A stretch of DNA of 43,445 bases from Grammothele lineata. Lineage: Eukaryota > Basidiomycota > Agaricomycetes > Polyporales > Polyporaceae. Shown piece after piece: positions 1-11,263 of this stretch; within the stretch, counting starts at the first letter, position 1, and the number at the start of each line of letters is the position of its first letter. The stretch spans positions 1 through 43,445 of the forward strand of contig NDFF03000204.1 of NCBI GenBank assembly GCA_002150815.3, read 5' to 3'. The notes beneath the pieces are model-generated. The model did no database searches, was not told the DNA's origin, and saw only the letters and a program-made list of their open reading frames with translations. Position numbers and translations under genes: made by a program.

Positions 1-566
1 GGGGGCTAAGCATTGAAAGAATGACGACCGTAGTGGTGGTGCAGTTAGAGATGAATAGATTACAGTCACTATAAATCATCATGCCCTTGGTTTGATGTTG
101 CGCAATGATATTTGCAAGCGACACATACTAGGTGCTTAAATACAACTACTATGCACTTCTTAAGGCAGAAACATTAAAACATTATAATCAAAGGAGCAAG
201 GAGCCCCAAGACCGAACAAATGATCATCATATAACATTAATGCAAGGCTGGAGTAGTTTCCCCAGCATACTATTGACTTTAATTGGGTGGATGGCGTCAA
301 CAACATTTGGATGATGCACATAAGCGCTCTGTGCAGGCTAAGGACGTCACGTGCTGAAATGCGAGCGCTAACACTCAACCCTAACCCTGTGCAATTTCAA
401 TCTCCGCTTCAATGAATAACTAAATGTTGTAGTGGGATCAGTGGCTGTGCTTGCCAGCGCCTTTCTGAGTTCAGGCTGAGTCTAAAGCGGGTGACACTAA
501 GCGTGTCGCGAATGGCACGGATGGCACGCCCATAAAAAACGATTATTCGTTCCTCATTAATCGTAA
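1..566 (-). mobile_element. Helentron-like element, 5' part (copy A1)
   Basis: The last ~350 bases closely match the right end of the copy at 19943-22524, including the terminal block that reads TTACGATT.ATGAGGAACG on the minus strand and the preceding stretch shared with the copies at 24225, 25831, 35538 and 41035. The element end is at 566, and the base after it differs from those flanking other copies. The left end lies beyond the window. No protein is encoded; the short ORFs here are chance. Orientation is minus, taking the TTAC end as 5'. Confidence 0.6.
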
Positions 567-836
567 AGTGCCCATAGCATGCATTAAGAAAAAGGGATTT
601 CCTCCTGAGCACCATGTTAGAGTTTTGAGCAGGCTGTAGATGTGATTGGTGCTCGAGAATGCTCAGGAGTGCTTGAATAACTATGTAGATCATGCTTGGG
701 AGCTATTGAGCTGCTTAAGAGTTACTGCATATTATACTCAAGCCTTTAGAAGTATGCTGTAGTACTCATATGTGTATGGGAGTGAGACTTTTAGGCTTTA
801 AACTGAATTCGGCATTATTAGGGCAAGTGTCTATGC
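567..836. other. Unassigned spacer
   Basis: AT-rich sequence between helentron-like copy A1 and the stop codon of the minus-strand gene ending at 837. It probably includes the 3' untranslated region of that gene. I see no gene, repeat or RNA signature in it. Confidence 0.5.
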
Positions 837-1243
837 TTATTGTACATTGACACAATCCTCGCAGCTGCACATATCCCTATGTACGGTTATATAACGGTCT
901 GCAACTGCATTACAGAGCCTTAGCAACCTATCACATCTCTTCTTGAACACCAGAGCTTCAGCCAAGAGGTTGGCAATTTCAACTTGGTAACTTTGAATAA
1001 GTTTGGCCAGCAGTTTAATAGCACTTTCATATTGGTCGCATCCAAGTAGGAGGTCTGGTTCTGCAGCGGTTTCTTCAGTGATGTCTGCTGCTGGTAGAGT
1101 TAGCGCTGCCTTAAGCTCTTGAGGCATGCCACTAATCAAATCCTCTAGCGCAGGGAGGACAGGTGTGGAGGGGGAGAGGACTTCAGTCTGTAATAGGAAC
1201 CACTGGCTTTAGCCTTCTTTTTTGGTAAACACATTCAGGAACC
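837..1243 (-). pseudogene. Last exon of an unrecognised host-type gene, split by nested transposons
   Basis: I do not recognise the protein. The exon encodes about 135 residues: a short N-terminal part reading FLNVFTKKEG, a Pro/Ser-rich stretch, then a helical, Leu-rich region (residues near ESAIKLLAKLIQSYQVEI) that could form a coiled coil, and a Cys-containing tail ending at 837. One in-frame TAA lies at 1209-1211 and could derive from CAA. The acceptor is the AG just upstream of 1243 (minus strand). Joining the exon at 15070-15385 (donor GTAAGC at 15064-15069) gives a consistent frame: one leftover base plus two. The intron holds a helentron-like element and a gypsy element; without them it is 69 bp, a normal fungal length. 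What is seen: frames and splice sites. Inferred: that the two exons belong together. Confidence 0.55.
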
Positions 1244-2262
1244 CTAATGATGCAAACATGCTGTGTGAGTACAATAGCTTAGTGGGAGAGGGCCATAACT
1301 GGCAAGTACAATTTATGAGGAACAAGTGTTATTCAGTTGATATTTACTATATTTTATACTGCTATCTTTCTCCTCTCTCAAATACACAGTATACCCACTT
1401 ACACCTCTGAGAGTGAACATATAAAAGCTGCCCTATAAACTGTTTGTATACATGGTATGGACACTTGTGATACATAATATAATATTGTATCTACTTCTGT
1501 TATTAGTTATCTTGTGCTGTTAGAGAACATCATTAGACAGCTCCTTATTCTATATCATTTAATTGGCTGCTGATTATATCTTTGCCCTATATCGTCACTT
1601 ACTGCACTGGCCTACCCCTTAGGTTTTATTTTTTGCATACAAATTTAGCCTATTGCATTTGCTTTGTATCTAATTTGCTGCTAACTAATGTCAAACATGT
1701 AGTGCACCATTGTATAGTGCAAACTGAATGGTAGTTACCTTGTAGACTATATAGTATACCCATTTATGCATAGAGAAGCAGAATACTCATATTTTGGTGT
1801 CCCCATTTATTGCACAGTGCCTTGGTTTTTATATAACATTAGTGACTTTACTTACATATGTGTTCAACTTGCTACCTTCACTGCATATTCTACAGATATT
1901 ATCATGCTTCATAATATAAACCATTACATTTTCCTCATCTGTAGCTTTGCGGTGATATATAACATGTTTCATTTTGCTCAAGCCATTGTAGAGGTACAGC
2001 CTGATTAATTTGGGTATCTAAGTTTGGCTGAGTTTTTAAAAAAAGCACCTAAAAAGCGCAAAAAGGCCTATCTTGAAAGCCCAGATGTTGATATTTCAGC
2101 CAAACCTTAATCTAATGACGTGATTTAAGTTGTGTTAGTAAGGTAGAGGCTGTGGGATTCTACACCCTTTTTAAGTGCCTGATTTGCATCAAAATTGCGC
2201 TATTTATGGGCTAGATGGCTTTAGATGAACTTGGATGAACTTGCTTAGCGCTTGAAGCACTG

Positions 2263-2376
2263 CTTTTTGGGCGCTTTTTGGGACCCCAAAAGGAGTAAAT
2301 GATCTCCCCACGTAGAGCATAAGCAGGAAGATCACTTACCCAATTTGGGGTCCTAAAAAGCGCCTAAAAAGTGCAC
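2263..2376. repeat. Internal long hairpin of copy A2
   Basis: Two arms of about 48 bp, one starting GCTTTTTGGGCGCTTTTTGG, are inverted around a short AT-rich loop. The hairpin belongs to the same sequence family as the one in copy D at 36541-36652. The arms differ mainly by transitions. Confidence 0.7.
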
Positions 2377-3298
2377 ACAGCTCTTTTAATATTGGCAGTC
2401 TGCTTCAATAGCCTTAAAATTAATATTTTAGCTATATCTTCCTCAGTTTTGAAGATAATGACACAATTCAAGTTGTGTTATAAAGCTTCAGGTAGCTCCT
2501 TTCAGTCTGATATAGTTTTATTATCACCACTCACCATATTTGATTTGCATTGATGCATCAGCAACTAAATCATGCACTTGATTAGTATTTACAGCATGTA
2601 ACAAACTTATTTTGCTGATATCTCCTTCAATACTTGCTTCATTGACATGATCTAAAGTGTTCCAGGTTATGTTCAACCATGGCTACATGCTGGCGATGCA
2701 CAATAGTGGTCTCATCAACTGTACTAAGCATAGAGCATACAATATGTATGTGCATGCAGTTTAGCAGGGTGCTACTAGGTCAAATGCTGTAATACTAGAA
2801 CAAGTGCAGTTATTGACCTGGTGTTGATGCATATAGAGATCATTTAAAGTGCTTATTAGAGGCCAGCTTAGTCCTCCATACTATGGAAATGCCTTGGGGG
2901 TGGATAGCACTAAGTCATTTTGGATGATACAAATAGGTGCTAATATAGCACGCATTATTGCACTATTATAAGGGTGCTTGTTGAGTAAAGTGCTATGCAG
3001 CCATTGCCAGTGCAGTTATTAACATGGTGTTGATGCATATAGGGGTCATTTGAAGTGTATAACAAGTTGTAGCCAAGTCCCCCACTATGTGATAGTGTAT
3101 AAGGGGTAGATGGCACCAAGTGCATTTTGATGATGCAAAGTAAGCACTGAAGCCAAGTGAGAAAGGCATGTGACTTTGCATGCGCACCAAAGTGTTGAGA
3201 AATCCTAACCCCATAGATTTTCAATCTCCACTCTAAATAGTAAGTAACTTTGGTATTGCCATCAGTGGCTATGCTTACTGGTGCCTTACTAAGTCCGA

Positions 3299-3717
3299 TG
3301 TTACAACATTTCTGCCCGGTACTTTCTTTTCCCTTTCCTGTTCCTCAATGAGTGCAACCTCTGTACCACTTGGTCCCGCGGCGATTCAACATCGCTATTG
3401 TACGTACGACTCATCGTAACTCACTTGGAGTCATCGTCTCACACCCTCATCTCTATTGTCTCGGACTCTCTCACGATCATCTATAGTCATTGTTCCCCAT
3501 ATACTTATATAGCTTGGATCTTCCTGAGGACGTCCCTCAGTTTGACCTCCTTTTCCAATTGAGGCCTCTCTCCTCACAGAACCCCTGTGTGTTGCTCGTC
3601 CTCTACCACAGTGCTTGACTTCGCCTCTTTGGCATACGTCTACCCAGATTCCTCGACTCTCGACCGCGTGCGCACAACATACATCTCATAGACGCTCGCT
3701 CTGGCCTCGGCGTAACA
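3299..3717 (+). repeat. 5' LTR of the gypsy element
   Basis: 419 bp, TG...CA ends, with short inverted termini TGTTA/TAACA. A TATA-like ACTTATATAGC near 3505 is the likely promoter core and is conserved in the 3' LTR. By hand alignment it differs from the 3' LTR at 26 positions (~6%), all transitions. No convincing tRNA primer-binding site is visible in the bases after 3717. Confidence 0.95.
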
Positions 3718-5077
3718 TTAGGTCAAACTCATCTACTTGCCGACTTCCTTAAGTCCAGGCAAACATTGAACACACACAGCCACCCTGGAGTGCACCAATG
3801 AAAGCACACACATTTACGACAAGGCTGGCACCGTTGACCAGAGCTATCAGGAAGAGTCTGGCAACTGGGGAGTCTGCAGTGAACAGCCTTGCCCATACAG
3901 ACTCAACTACGACCCAGAAGACACAAAACGACACAAAGACTTTGAGAAACCCAGCGAAGCAAACCGACAAAGGATCTATAAGAAAGTCGGGTACCCCACA
4001 GCATCAGGATCCAGTAACGAACCCCCAGTAGCAGACTAAAGCGCAGACAGACCTCCCTCAGCATCAGACCTTCGCGACAAACAATGTTTCATCGGACTAT
4101 GGATCATCACCTGGTCGGACTTCCTAGGCTGGGTCTACACCACAAGCAAGGACGGAGTCATACTAGATCGTATCCAACGAGTACGAAAAAGCGCGTGGGA
4201 CTCCAGAACACCTGAGAACCCCAGACGTTCACCAGATACCCAGGTCCCCACCTCGGCACCTCGCACCAGACCCTCATCCTATATCCCTACCCCGGCGCCA
4301 TGACAACCTACGCCAGGACCTTCGAACACTAAGCCCACTCCACAACCATCGGCACCAGGAACCCCAATCCACGCTCTCTAACCCATCCTTCCTGCGAGGA
4401 CCCCGTCTCCGCCTCCCCCACCAAGCCCACCGTCTTTACCGAGTCCTCCTATAACCCTCGTCACCACCATGTCTAACACCTCCAAAGTCTCTGAATGGAA
4501 GATCCACCCCCCGCCGGACTTCAACGGAAACCGTGAAGAGGCGGACAACTTCCTCAACTCGTGCAGAATGTACCTGCGCCTCAACTCGCAATCCTACTCG
4601 ACGGATGAAGAGAAAATCATCTTCATCCTGTCATACATGATAAGAGGATCGGCCGGACCATGGAAGGATGCGTTCACAACCAAAGTGTTCTCCATTGACC
4701 CCTCGATGTCCCTAGAACATGGCTTTGGCATATACGCCAACTTTATTAAGGAGTTCAACAAGTCTTTTGAGCCACTGAACCTGGTCGACAATGCCATTGC
4801 TAAGATGAAAGCCCTGAAACAAACTGGTACGGCCGACAACTATGTCACCAAATTCCTTCCGCTAGCGGTCAGGGCAGGCATCAGGTCTGTGGCAGTCCTC
4901 TCAGACTACTTCCTCACCGGACTCAAAAAGGGACTGGTCAACAACATTATGACGGTCGAGAAACTCCCCACAACCATAGACGGCTACTATACCCTTGCAT
5001 CCCGCTTGGACCTCCAGTGGCGTAAAGGACAAGAGCTCACCAAAGAATCGTCGGAGAAGAAGTCATCGGACTCAAAA

Positions 5078-6505
5078 GTATGATAGCAAATGTGTATATT
5101 TATTACTTTTAGCGCACGCGCCATTTAGCCGAGCCGCACCACACTTATCCAGCATAACCTGCGAAACTAATCATTTCACAGGTTGTGCACGCGTGCGTGC
5201 CCTGCTCACGCCCCGCGCGCACACTTTTCGCCAAACTGAAATATCTCTTGATAGCCTCAAATCTCTTCGCAGATATCACGTAGGCACACTCTATACTATA
5301 TATACACGTTTTGACACTTGTTATACCACTGGTTCTTCCAAAATGTGCGACTGGAGGCTGTTTGATGCCAATTTGAGTCACTTTGACTGGGCATAGCGTG
5401 ACTACAGGCTCGGTTCAGAGTGTCTACGGCAAACCAAACTGTTCAAGCCAGTCCAACATAGCAAACATCTTAATCTACTTCTGCGTGGTCTATGATACTA
5501 CCATGAGCAAGTCATGGAGCCCTAAAAAGAATTTTTCAAGTCTCAGAATCTTAGATTCTGGAATCTGGAGTCAGAGCCCTCAGACATGCACCTAACCCAC
5601 ACCGGACTAAGTAAGCATCTCCCGCCCTATGGGGAAGTATGTGATCCCTATCTCCTAATTATACTTCAATCAATGTTACGGATTACTTACTGGAAGTGCG
5701 GTAAAACACTTTTTGGCTCGCCTGCTGGCACTTTAGGGCTTCCGGGTTCATAGGTGACCTTGAGCTTGGATTGGCACTGTTCTTACAGTAGAGTGTGGCA
5801 TTCCAACCCTTGCATACCTGCACCGAACTACTATACGAATGCCCATGGAATCTACAGCGAGTAAATGACCCCTTCCCAGTGTGCCTGCGGGGATGTGCAT
5901 TTAGTGAGATCCCAGGCTTCGAGACCCGAGAGTCCTGCTTCGAGTCGGATGGAGTCCTGGCCAAGGCCAGCCCCGCAGGACCGTAGTATTATATTGATAT
6001 TATGGCTGACTAGTGACTACTGCAGTGCAAACTACACTCTAGCATTAACATCTGCAGTTTGCGTATGCAAAGCACACAGCAACTACTATCTCGAGGCAAG
6101 GTAGGGAGAAGTAGCAGGCAATGAGCGAGTCAGTGCTCGGATGGCCCACCTACAAGCCGGACCGGTGTGCCCAAATCAGGGGAATTTTGAACCTCTCTCA
6201 GACAGAGAAATAGCTCAACATTCTTGTACAAAACTTGGTATTCTGCACTACTACATAGTATACTGCTATGTTAGGGTGTTTTTGAGCTCATATCTGCGTT
6301 TTCAACGAGGTCGAGGCGAAGAGGACTCGATGGCCCTCCCACGGGCGCCTACTGAACGGACCCTTGTCAAGGCCTGATTTAGACGCCTGTCATTTCTGAT
6401 GAGCGTCTAATACGGCGTGCGCGCGTTGTGCACAGAGTGCAGGTGCGGGGGCTTACATTTTGATAAGCACGGTACAATAATAAATGTACACATTTGCCTT
6501 TATAC
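5078..6505. mobile_element. Non-autonomous TIR DNA transposon inserted in gag
   Basis: The ends are inverted: GTATGATAGCAAATGTG on the left, and on the right the complement begins GTATAAAGGCAAATGTG, continuing with a shared ATTTATTA. The flanking duplication is AAAA (5074-5077 and 6506-6509); an extra G could be part of it. Excision of the element plus one AAAA restores the gag frame precisely, which supports these boundaries. The 1.4 kb interior encodes nothing I recognise, only short chance ORFs. The superfamily is undetermined because neither the TIR nor the target length is diagnostic. Confidence 0.75.
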
Positions 6506-6605
6506 AAAAGGCTCGATGACCTCCTCCTAAGGAAAATCACCCAATGCAATCAGGCTGAGGAAGCTCACAGACGAAGAACGGACGCGGTACAAGAAGGAGG
6601 GGCGA

Positions 6606-6647
6606 TGTTTTAGATGCCGCAAACTCGGACATGGCCAATGGGACTGC
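6606..6647 (+). other. Nucleocapsid zinc knuckle of gag
   Basis: Codes for CFRCRKLGHGQWDC, a perfect CX2CX4HX4C retroviral-type zinc knuckle that binds element RNA. It lies in the gag frame, one frame away from the protease and pol. Confidence 0.9.
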
Positions 6648-6861
6648 CCCCAAAAGAACGCCAACCCCGCAAGCCCCAACCAAGGAACGGCGAACGCCCC
6701 AGCTTACCGCAAGATCAGAGTCACGGCCTCAGAACCCAACAACCCCGCTCCAGCGGAACTGGATGCCCCAATCTCTCGTGTTCGAGTGTTATACCGCTCC
6801 TTCACACCCGCAGAGAGAGAGGAGGTAGCAAACATCGTGGAGGCAGAGGGTTTTTGAGATG

Positions 6862-8290
6862 GCCATCTAAATCGACGTCAGTATGGCCCCGTATTACGGT
6901 CTCTCCTGTAATACTAGCAAATGTCAGCAATCGATCTATGCGTATTCCAGTCACAATTGACCGAACCGTCAAAACCCCTGCCCTCATCGGCTCTGGAGCT
7001 GGAGGAATGTTCATTGATGAACAGTTCGCTCAAGACAACAACATCGCCCTCACCCCGCTCATTAACCACATACCGGTATATAACGTTGACGGCACCCAGA
7101 ACAAGCAAGGAGTAATCACACACTACGCTTGGAGGGAACTATCCGTTGCAGGCATAACCCGACGAACACAGCTACTCGCAACCTCACTAGGGAAGGAAGC
7201 CATAATCTTAGGCCTTCCCTGGCTTCGGCGAACCACTGCGGAAATTGACTGGCAAACCGGGAAGGTAGAATTTGAAGGGTCCTCCGAAGTGGAGTCACCA
7301 AAACCGCGACCGCGAGCAACGGTAGAAGATGAACCTGAACCTATCGACCAAATGATTCCTCGTCTAGACCCTTCCTTTGACCATTGCCTGGAAGAAGTCA
7401 ATGCCTGTGCCGCACAATTTGCTGAACCAAGCACGGATGAGCATCACTGCCCTCCACCTTTTGAGGAACCAATTGACCTTGACCCGGATGATCTCCTCAT
7501 TGCCTATGTGCAAGGAGAACCAGTCATTGGAATATTCTCCAACGAAGAGGAACCACTCACTGAAGAACACCTCAACGAAGGAGAAGGCAGCCCACACATC
7601 AGACGCGTAACGCACTGGAAACATTCAGCAGCCTTCTCCTATGCACAAGGCCGGTGGATACGTGCAAAGGTCAACTCAGCAATAGAAATGGCACAAAGAC
7701 AACACACCCAGGAAAGCCCTAAGACCACCGAAGAGCTTATTCCATCGGAGTACCAGAATTACAAGGATGTATTAGAAAAGAAAGCATCCGAACAATTCCC
7801 CATCTCCCGCGACTACAACCACGCCATCAATTTGAAACCAGACTTCGTCCCCCAAAACTGCAAGGTCTACTCACTGTCGCCAAAGGAAACTGAGCTTATG
7901 AACGAGTTCATCGACGAGAACCTTCGCAAAGGATACATCCGCCCCTCTCAATCCCCCATGGCATCGCCATTCTTCTTCACTGGAAAGAAGGACAGATCCC
8001 TGTGACCATGCCAGGACTACCGCTACCTAAACAAAGGGACAATCAAGAACTCATATCCTATCCCGCTCGTCCAGAACCTTATAGATAAGCTCAAAGGCGC
8101 CAAGGTTTTCTCCAAACTAGACTTGCGCTTCAGGTACAACAACGTTCGGATGAAAGACGGTGACCAATGGAAGGCAGCGTTCAAATACGAACGAGGACTC
8201 TTCGAACCGACGGTGATGTTTTTCGAACTCTGCAACTTGCCAGCCACCTTCTAAGCCCTTATGGATGACCTTTTCAGCAACATGATAGAG
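6862..8290 (+). pseudogene. pol: pol of the gypsy element, first part: protease and N-terminal reverse transcriptase
   Basis: A single frame runs from the protease into reverse transcriptase. The aspartic protease lies at ~6940-7280: the flap and hydrophobic segments (ALIGSGAGG, then AIILGLPWLRR) are recognisable. The catalytic motif, normally DSG or DTG, reads GSG at 6989-6997, so the active-site Asp is lost by one A-to-G change. An acidic linker follows. The RT start has the conserved stretch MNEFIDENLRKGYIRPSQSP, then PCQDYRYLN and FSKLDL. In-frame stops are TGA 8003 (CGA expected before PCQDYR) and TAA 8252 (CAA expected in TFQALMDD). The frame then meets the foldback insertion at 8290. 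Protease and gag are in different frames, so translation needed a frameshift or a small indel lies near 6860. Confidence 0.9.
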
Positions 8291-9215
8291 CAGCAGCTGT
8301 TGTACTTCTGATACATCAAGTACTGGCCAACCCCCTGTCCCGTTATGCAACTGGACAGGGCTGACTTTCTGATGTATTATGATGCCCCCGGGAGATCCGG
8401 GGGCCTGCCTAAATGCGGTAGGCAGCCCTCTGGGGGTTTCTTATCAGTGAGCAGATAAGCCAATCTTGCTTATCTCTGCAGATAACAGCCTAGGGTAATC
8501 CCCAGATCTCCCGGGTAGCTACCCACCCTGCACCTATCCTAGGCACCTTCCCATCAATTTCGTGCACCTTCCCATCAATCCCACGCACTTTCCCGCCCCC
8601 TGCACCCCCCGCACGCGCCCTCCCGCCCCCTGCATGCGCTTTAGGTGCTTTTTTTGGTTTTTCAGGAGACCCCATTGAACTTATAGCGCAATCAATTCCC
8701 CACCTATTGGGGGCGCACTAGGTGCATTCAATGCAGATTGTAGCCGCATTTCTGACCCACCTAATGCACCCGTAATAGGTGGGCTAGTAGTTGTTTACTA
8801 GCAGGGGGCTCAATAGAGCAGGGACCCGCATCAAACCGAAAATAGCTCTTGCAATTCTTACGTCCCCTGCGTGCGAAAGGGCTCGTTTGAAAGCTGTGTT
8901 CAAGGGCTTTAAAACGCGATCTTTCGCGAGTGAATCCGTCCACGCGTTCCCGAGATAGGTCATCTGCTCCTCCTGGGTAGCACTAGGGGGAGCAGGTGTA
9001 TCCCGGGCAAATGTGGACGGAATTGCACCGTCTTTTTTGCGTTTTGTGCGCATTTGTCAGTACTATTGAGGGGTACATGCGCGCAGCCGCGCGCATTTAA
9101 TTTGCACCCTCGGGAGGGGGTGGAATCCTCCTCAGCCACCATACAGGCCAGATCTATCTTCCCCAGTTCTCATCCGTTCTCCTTCGTTTTTGTTGTAGCT
9201 TGTAGTGCTTTACTA
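8291..9215. repeat. Left inverted arm of the foldback element
   Basis: Matches the reverse complement of 10375-11256. The strongest blocks are the outer ~75 bp and ~8640-9137, the latter matching ~10450-10960. Similarity fades after ~9215. It contains shorter internal palindromes, for example GATAAG-type repeats near 8440-8490. Confidence 0.85.
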
Positions 9216-10374
9216 TTAAATTCTAGGCCCACTGGCGCACTTTCAATACACTCAAATGTCATTGCATGGTGGGTACACTGATGACTCAGCCAAAGCCAGG
9301 TTTCCCCCTTGATATCTCTGTCAGAACTGACCCAATTGCCTTCAAACAAGTTTTCCCTTATCAAGCATAATTATAAATCCTACAATCCACCGCCACCATT
9401 GCATTTCCAGCAGTGTACATCCACCCAGACACATGTGCTCCTCCTGGGGTACATGAGCCACATCTCTTGTCCTTCAATAGATATCGCTAAGCGGTTTTCT
9501 GTAGCTTGTTTGCATCATAGTACACTATCTTTCAAGCCAATGATATTTGTTATCAGGTCTTGTTTGGAGTCTTGGAATGCTTATCAGTTTCAAAATGTCC
9601 CTCTTCACCACACATGTATATTGTACCTGATTATGCCATAAATACCCAGAAATGGGACCGACAAATAGTACCTACAGGATGCAAAAAGAATGGAGGAAAA
9701 CGGTTGAGAAATGAGGGAGCTGTGTTCCAATGATCTAGCCAGAGGCCCAGCCATAGCAGCTGTGCATAAAGTGCACACGGAATCCTATGCTGCTACTCAC
9801 AACAAACCACCCACCTCTCATCCTAGCTCTCTGCACCCATCTCTCCCTTCATGTAAGTACCTTCCTTACTGTTTTTTGGGTTGCTGAACACGTTCCAATC
9901 ATCCAATTTTTTGTCTGATGCTTAGATTTTTCTGTGGAGGTGGTTGGGTGAGCACCTGCTGCATTTGGAAGGTGCAGGTTGTTCAGCTGATAAAGACCTC
10001 ACAAGAGATCGCACCATGCGATTGTGTTGAAACTTGGAGGATCAATGGGAAAATGATATGTGAGATTGGGGAAAGAAACCGCTTGTGAATAGGTAGAGCG
10101 GTTGTGGAGATACAGCATGTTCTCCTCCCACATAGGGTTAGAAGGAGAACATGTGCCCCATCTTGTTGTCTGATGAATTATGATCATTCTAGCTACTTAA
10201 TACACTTAAGATCAATGTATCAAACAAGTGTAGAAAGTATCAAAACGTCCAGTTGAGTTTTAAGGGTACTAGAGAGGGATGAATACAGGCAGGTCTAAAA
10301 ACAGTATTCCCTACTTGTAAACAGTTGCTTTGAGAAATGTATATGTGCAGGGCCTGTTCCAGACTGAGATCATA
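9216..10374. other. Central segment of the foldback element
   Basis: Single-copy sequence between the two arms. Short ORFs are present, but I see no transposase motif, RNA gene or repeat here. Confidence 0.6.
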
Positions 10375-11256
10375 TGCATGCACAGAATGCAACAAAAACG
10401 AAGAGAAACGAACCACAAATGAGGGAGATAGGCTTACCTGGCCTGGTGATTATGGGAGGATTCCACCCCCTCCCGAGGGTGCAAATCAAATGCACGCAGC
10501 TGTGCGTATGTACCCCTCAATAGTACTTACAAATGCGCACAAAACGCAAAAAAGACGGCGCAATTCCGTTCACATTTGCCCGAGATACACCTGCTCCCCC
10601 TAGTGCTACCCAGGAGGAGCAGATGACCTATCTCGGGAACGCATAGACGGATTCGCTCGCGAAAGATCGCATTTTAAAGCCCTTGAACACAGCTTTCAAA
10701 CACGCCCCTTCGCGTGCGCAGGACGCAAAAAATGCGTGAGCTATTCAAGGTCTGATGGGGACCCATGCCCCATTTGACCCTCTGCTAGTAAACAAGCACT
10801 AGCCCACCTATTGCGGGCACATTAGGTGGGTCAGAAATGCGGCTACAATCTGCATTGAATGCACCTAGTGCGCCCCCAATAGGTGGGGAATTGATTGCGC
10901 TATAAGTTCAATGGGGTCTCCTGAAAAACCAAAAAAAGCGCCCAAAGCGCGTGCGGGGGGCGGGAGGCACGGGAGGGTGTGCAGGATTGATGGGATGGTG
11001 CCGGGAATAGGCGGGGCACTGCTGGGAACCCCGGAAAACCCGGAGATAAGATTTTGGGTGGTTATCTGTTGAGATAAGCTAATCTGCACTGCCTAGGCAT
11101 TGATAATGGGCCCTCAGAGGTCACCTACCGCATTTGGGGGGTTGATCCCAGATCACTCGGAGCTTCATGATGCATTAGAAAGCTTGCCCAGTCCAGTTGC
11201 ATAACGGGACAGGGGGTTAGCCAGCACTTGATGTATCAGGTCTACAACAGTTGGTG
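10375..11256. repeat. Right inverted arm of the foldback element
   Basis: Reverse complement of the left arm 8291-9215 with scattered, mostly transitional differences and small gaps. It ends with TACAACAGTTGGTG just before the duplicated target GATAGAG. Confidence 0.85.
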
Positions 11257-11263
11257 GATAGAG

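Larger units (their letters stand above)
3770..6857 (+). pseudogene. gag: gag of the gypsy element, interrupted by a TIR element
   Basis: Gag is the structural protein that packages element RNA. One frame is open from 3770 apart from nonsense codons: TAA 4037, TGA 4301, TAA 4379 and, after the insertion, TAA 6528. All can come from CAA or CGA. The N-terminal ~140 codons are unfamiliar, and a Pro-rich linker precedes the Met at 4469. From 4469 there is a retrotransposon Gag core (from about WKIHPPPDFNG to DGYYTLASRLD). At 5078 the frame is broken by a 1428 bp element. Removing the element and one AAAA copy restores the frame exactly into the nucleocapsid zinc knuckle CFRCRKLGHGQWDC (6606-6647, CX2CX4HX4C). 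The frame closes at TGA 6855-6857. The true start codon is uncertain; 4469 is the first clear Met of the core but probably not the original start. Confidence 0.85.
8291..11256. mobile_element. Foldback DNA element with ~0.9 kb terminal inverted repeats, inserted in RT
   Basis: Its termini CAGCAGCTGTTGTA and (complement of the right end) CACCAACTGTTGTA begin long inverted arms, left ~8291-9215 and right ~10375-11256, which match in blocks over almost their whole length. A 7 bp target duplication GATAGAG flanks it (8284-8290, 11257-11263). Joining the flanks restores the RT sequence [13 protein letters not shown]. The central ~1.16 kb encodes nothing recognisable, so it is non-autonomous. Target size and CAG-like ends would suit a hAT-related origin, but such long arms are unusual and the superfamily is not proven. 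The arms differ largely by transitions, as in the rest of the window. Confidence 0.85.

Noticed and set aside
360..390. Telomere-like CCCTAA words
   Set aside because: Only ACCCTAACCCT within a conserved helentron sequence, repeated in each copy; not a telomeric tract.
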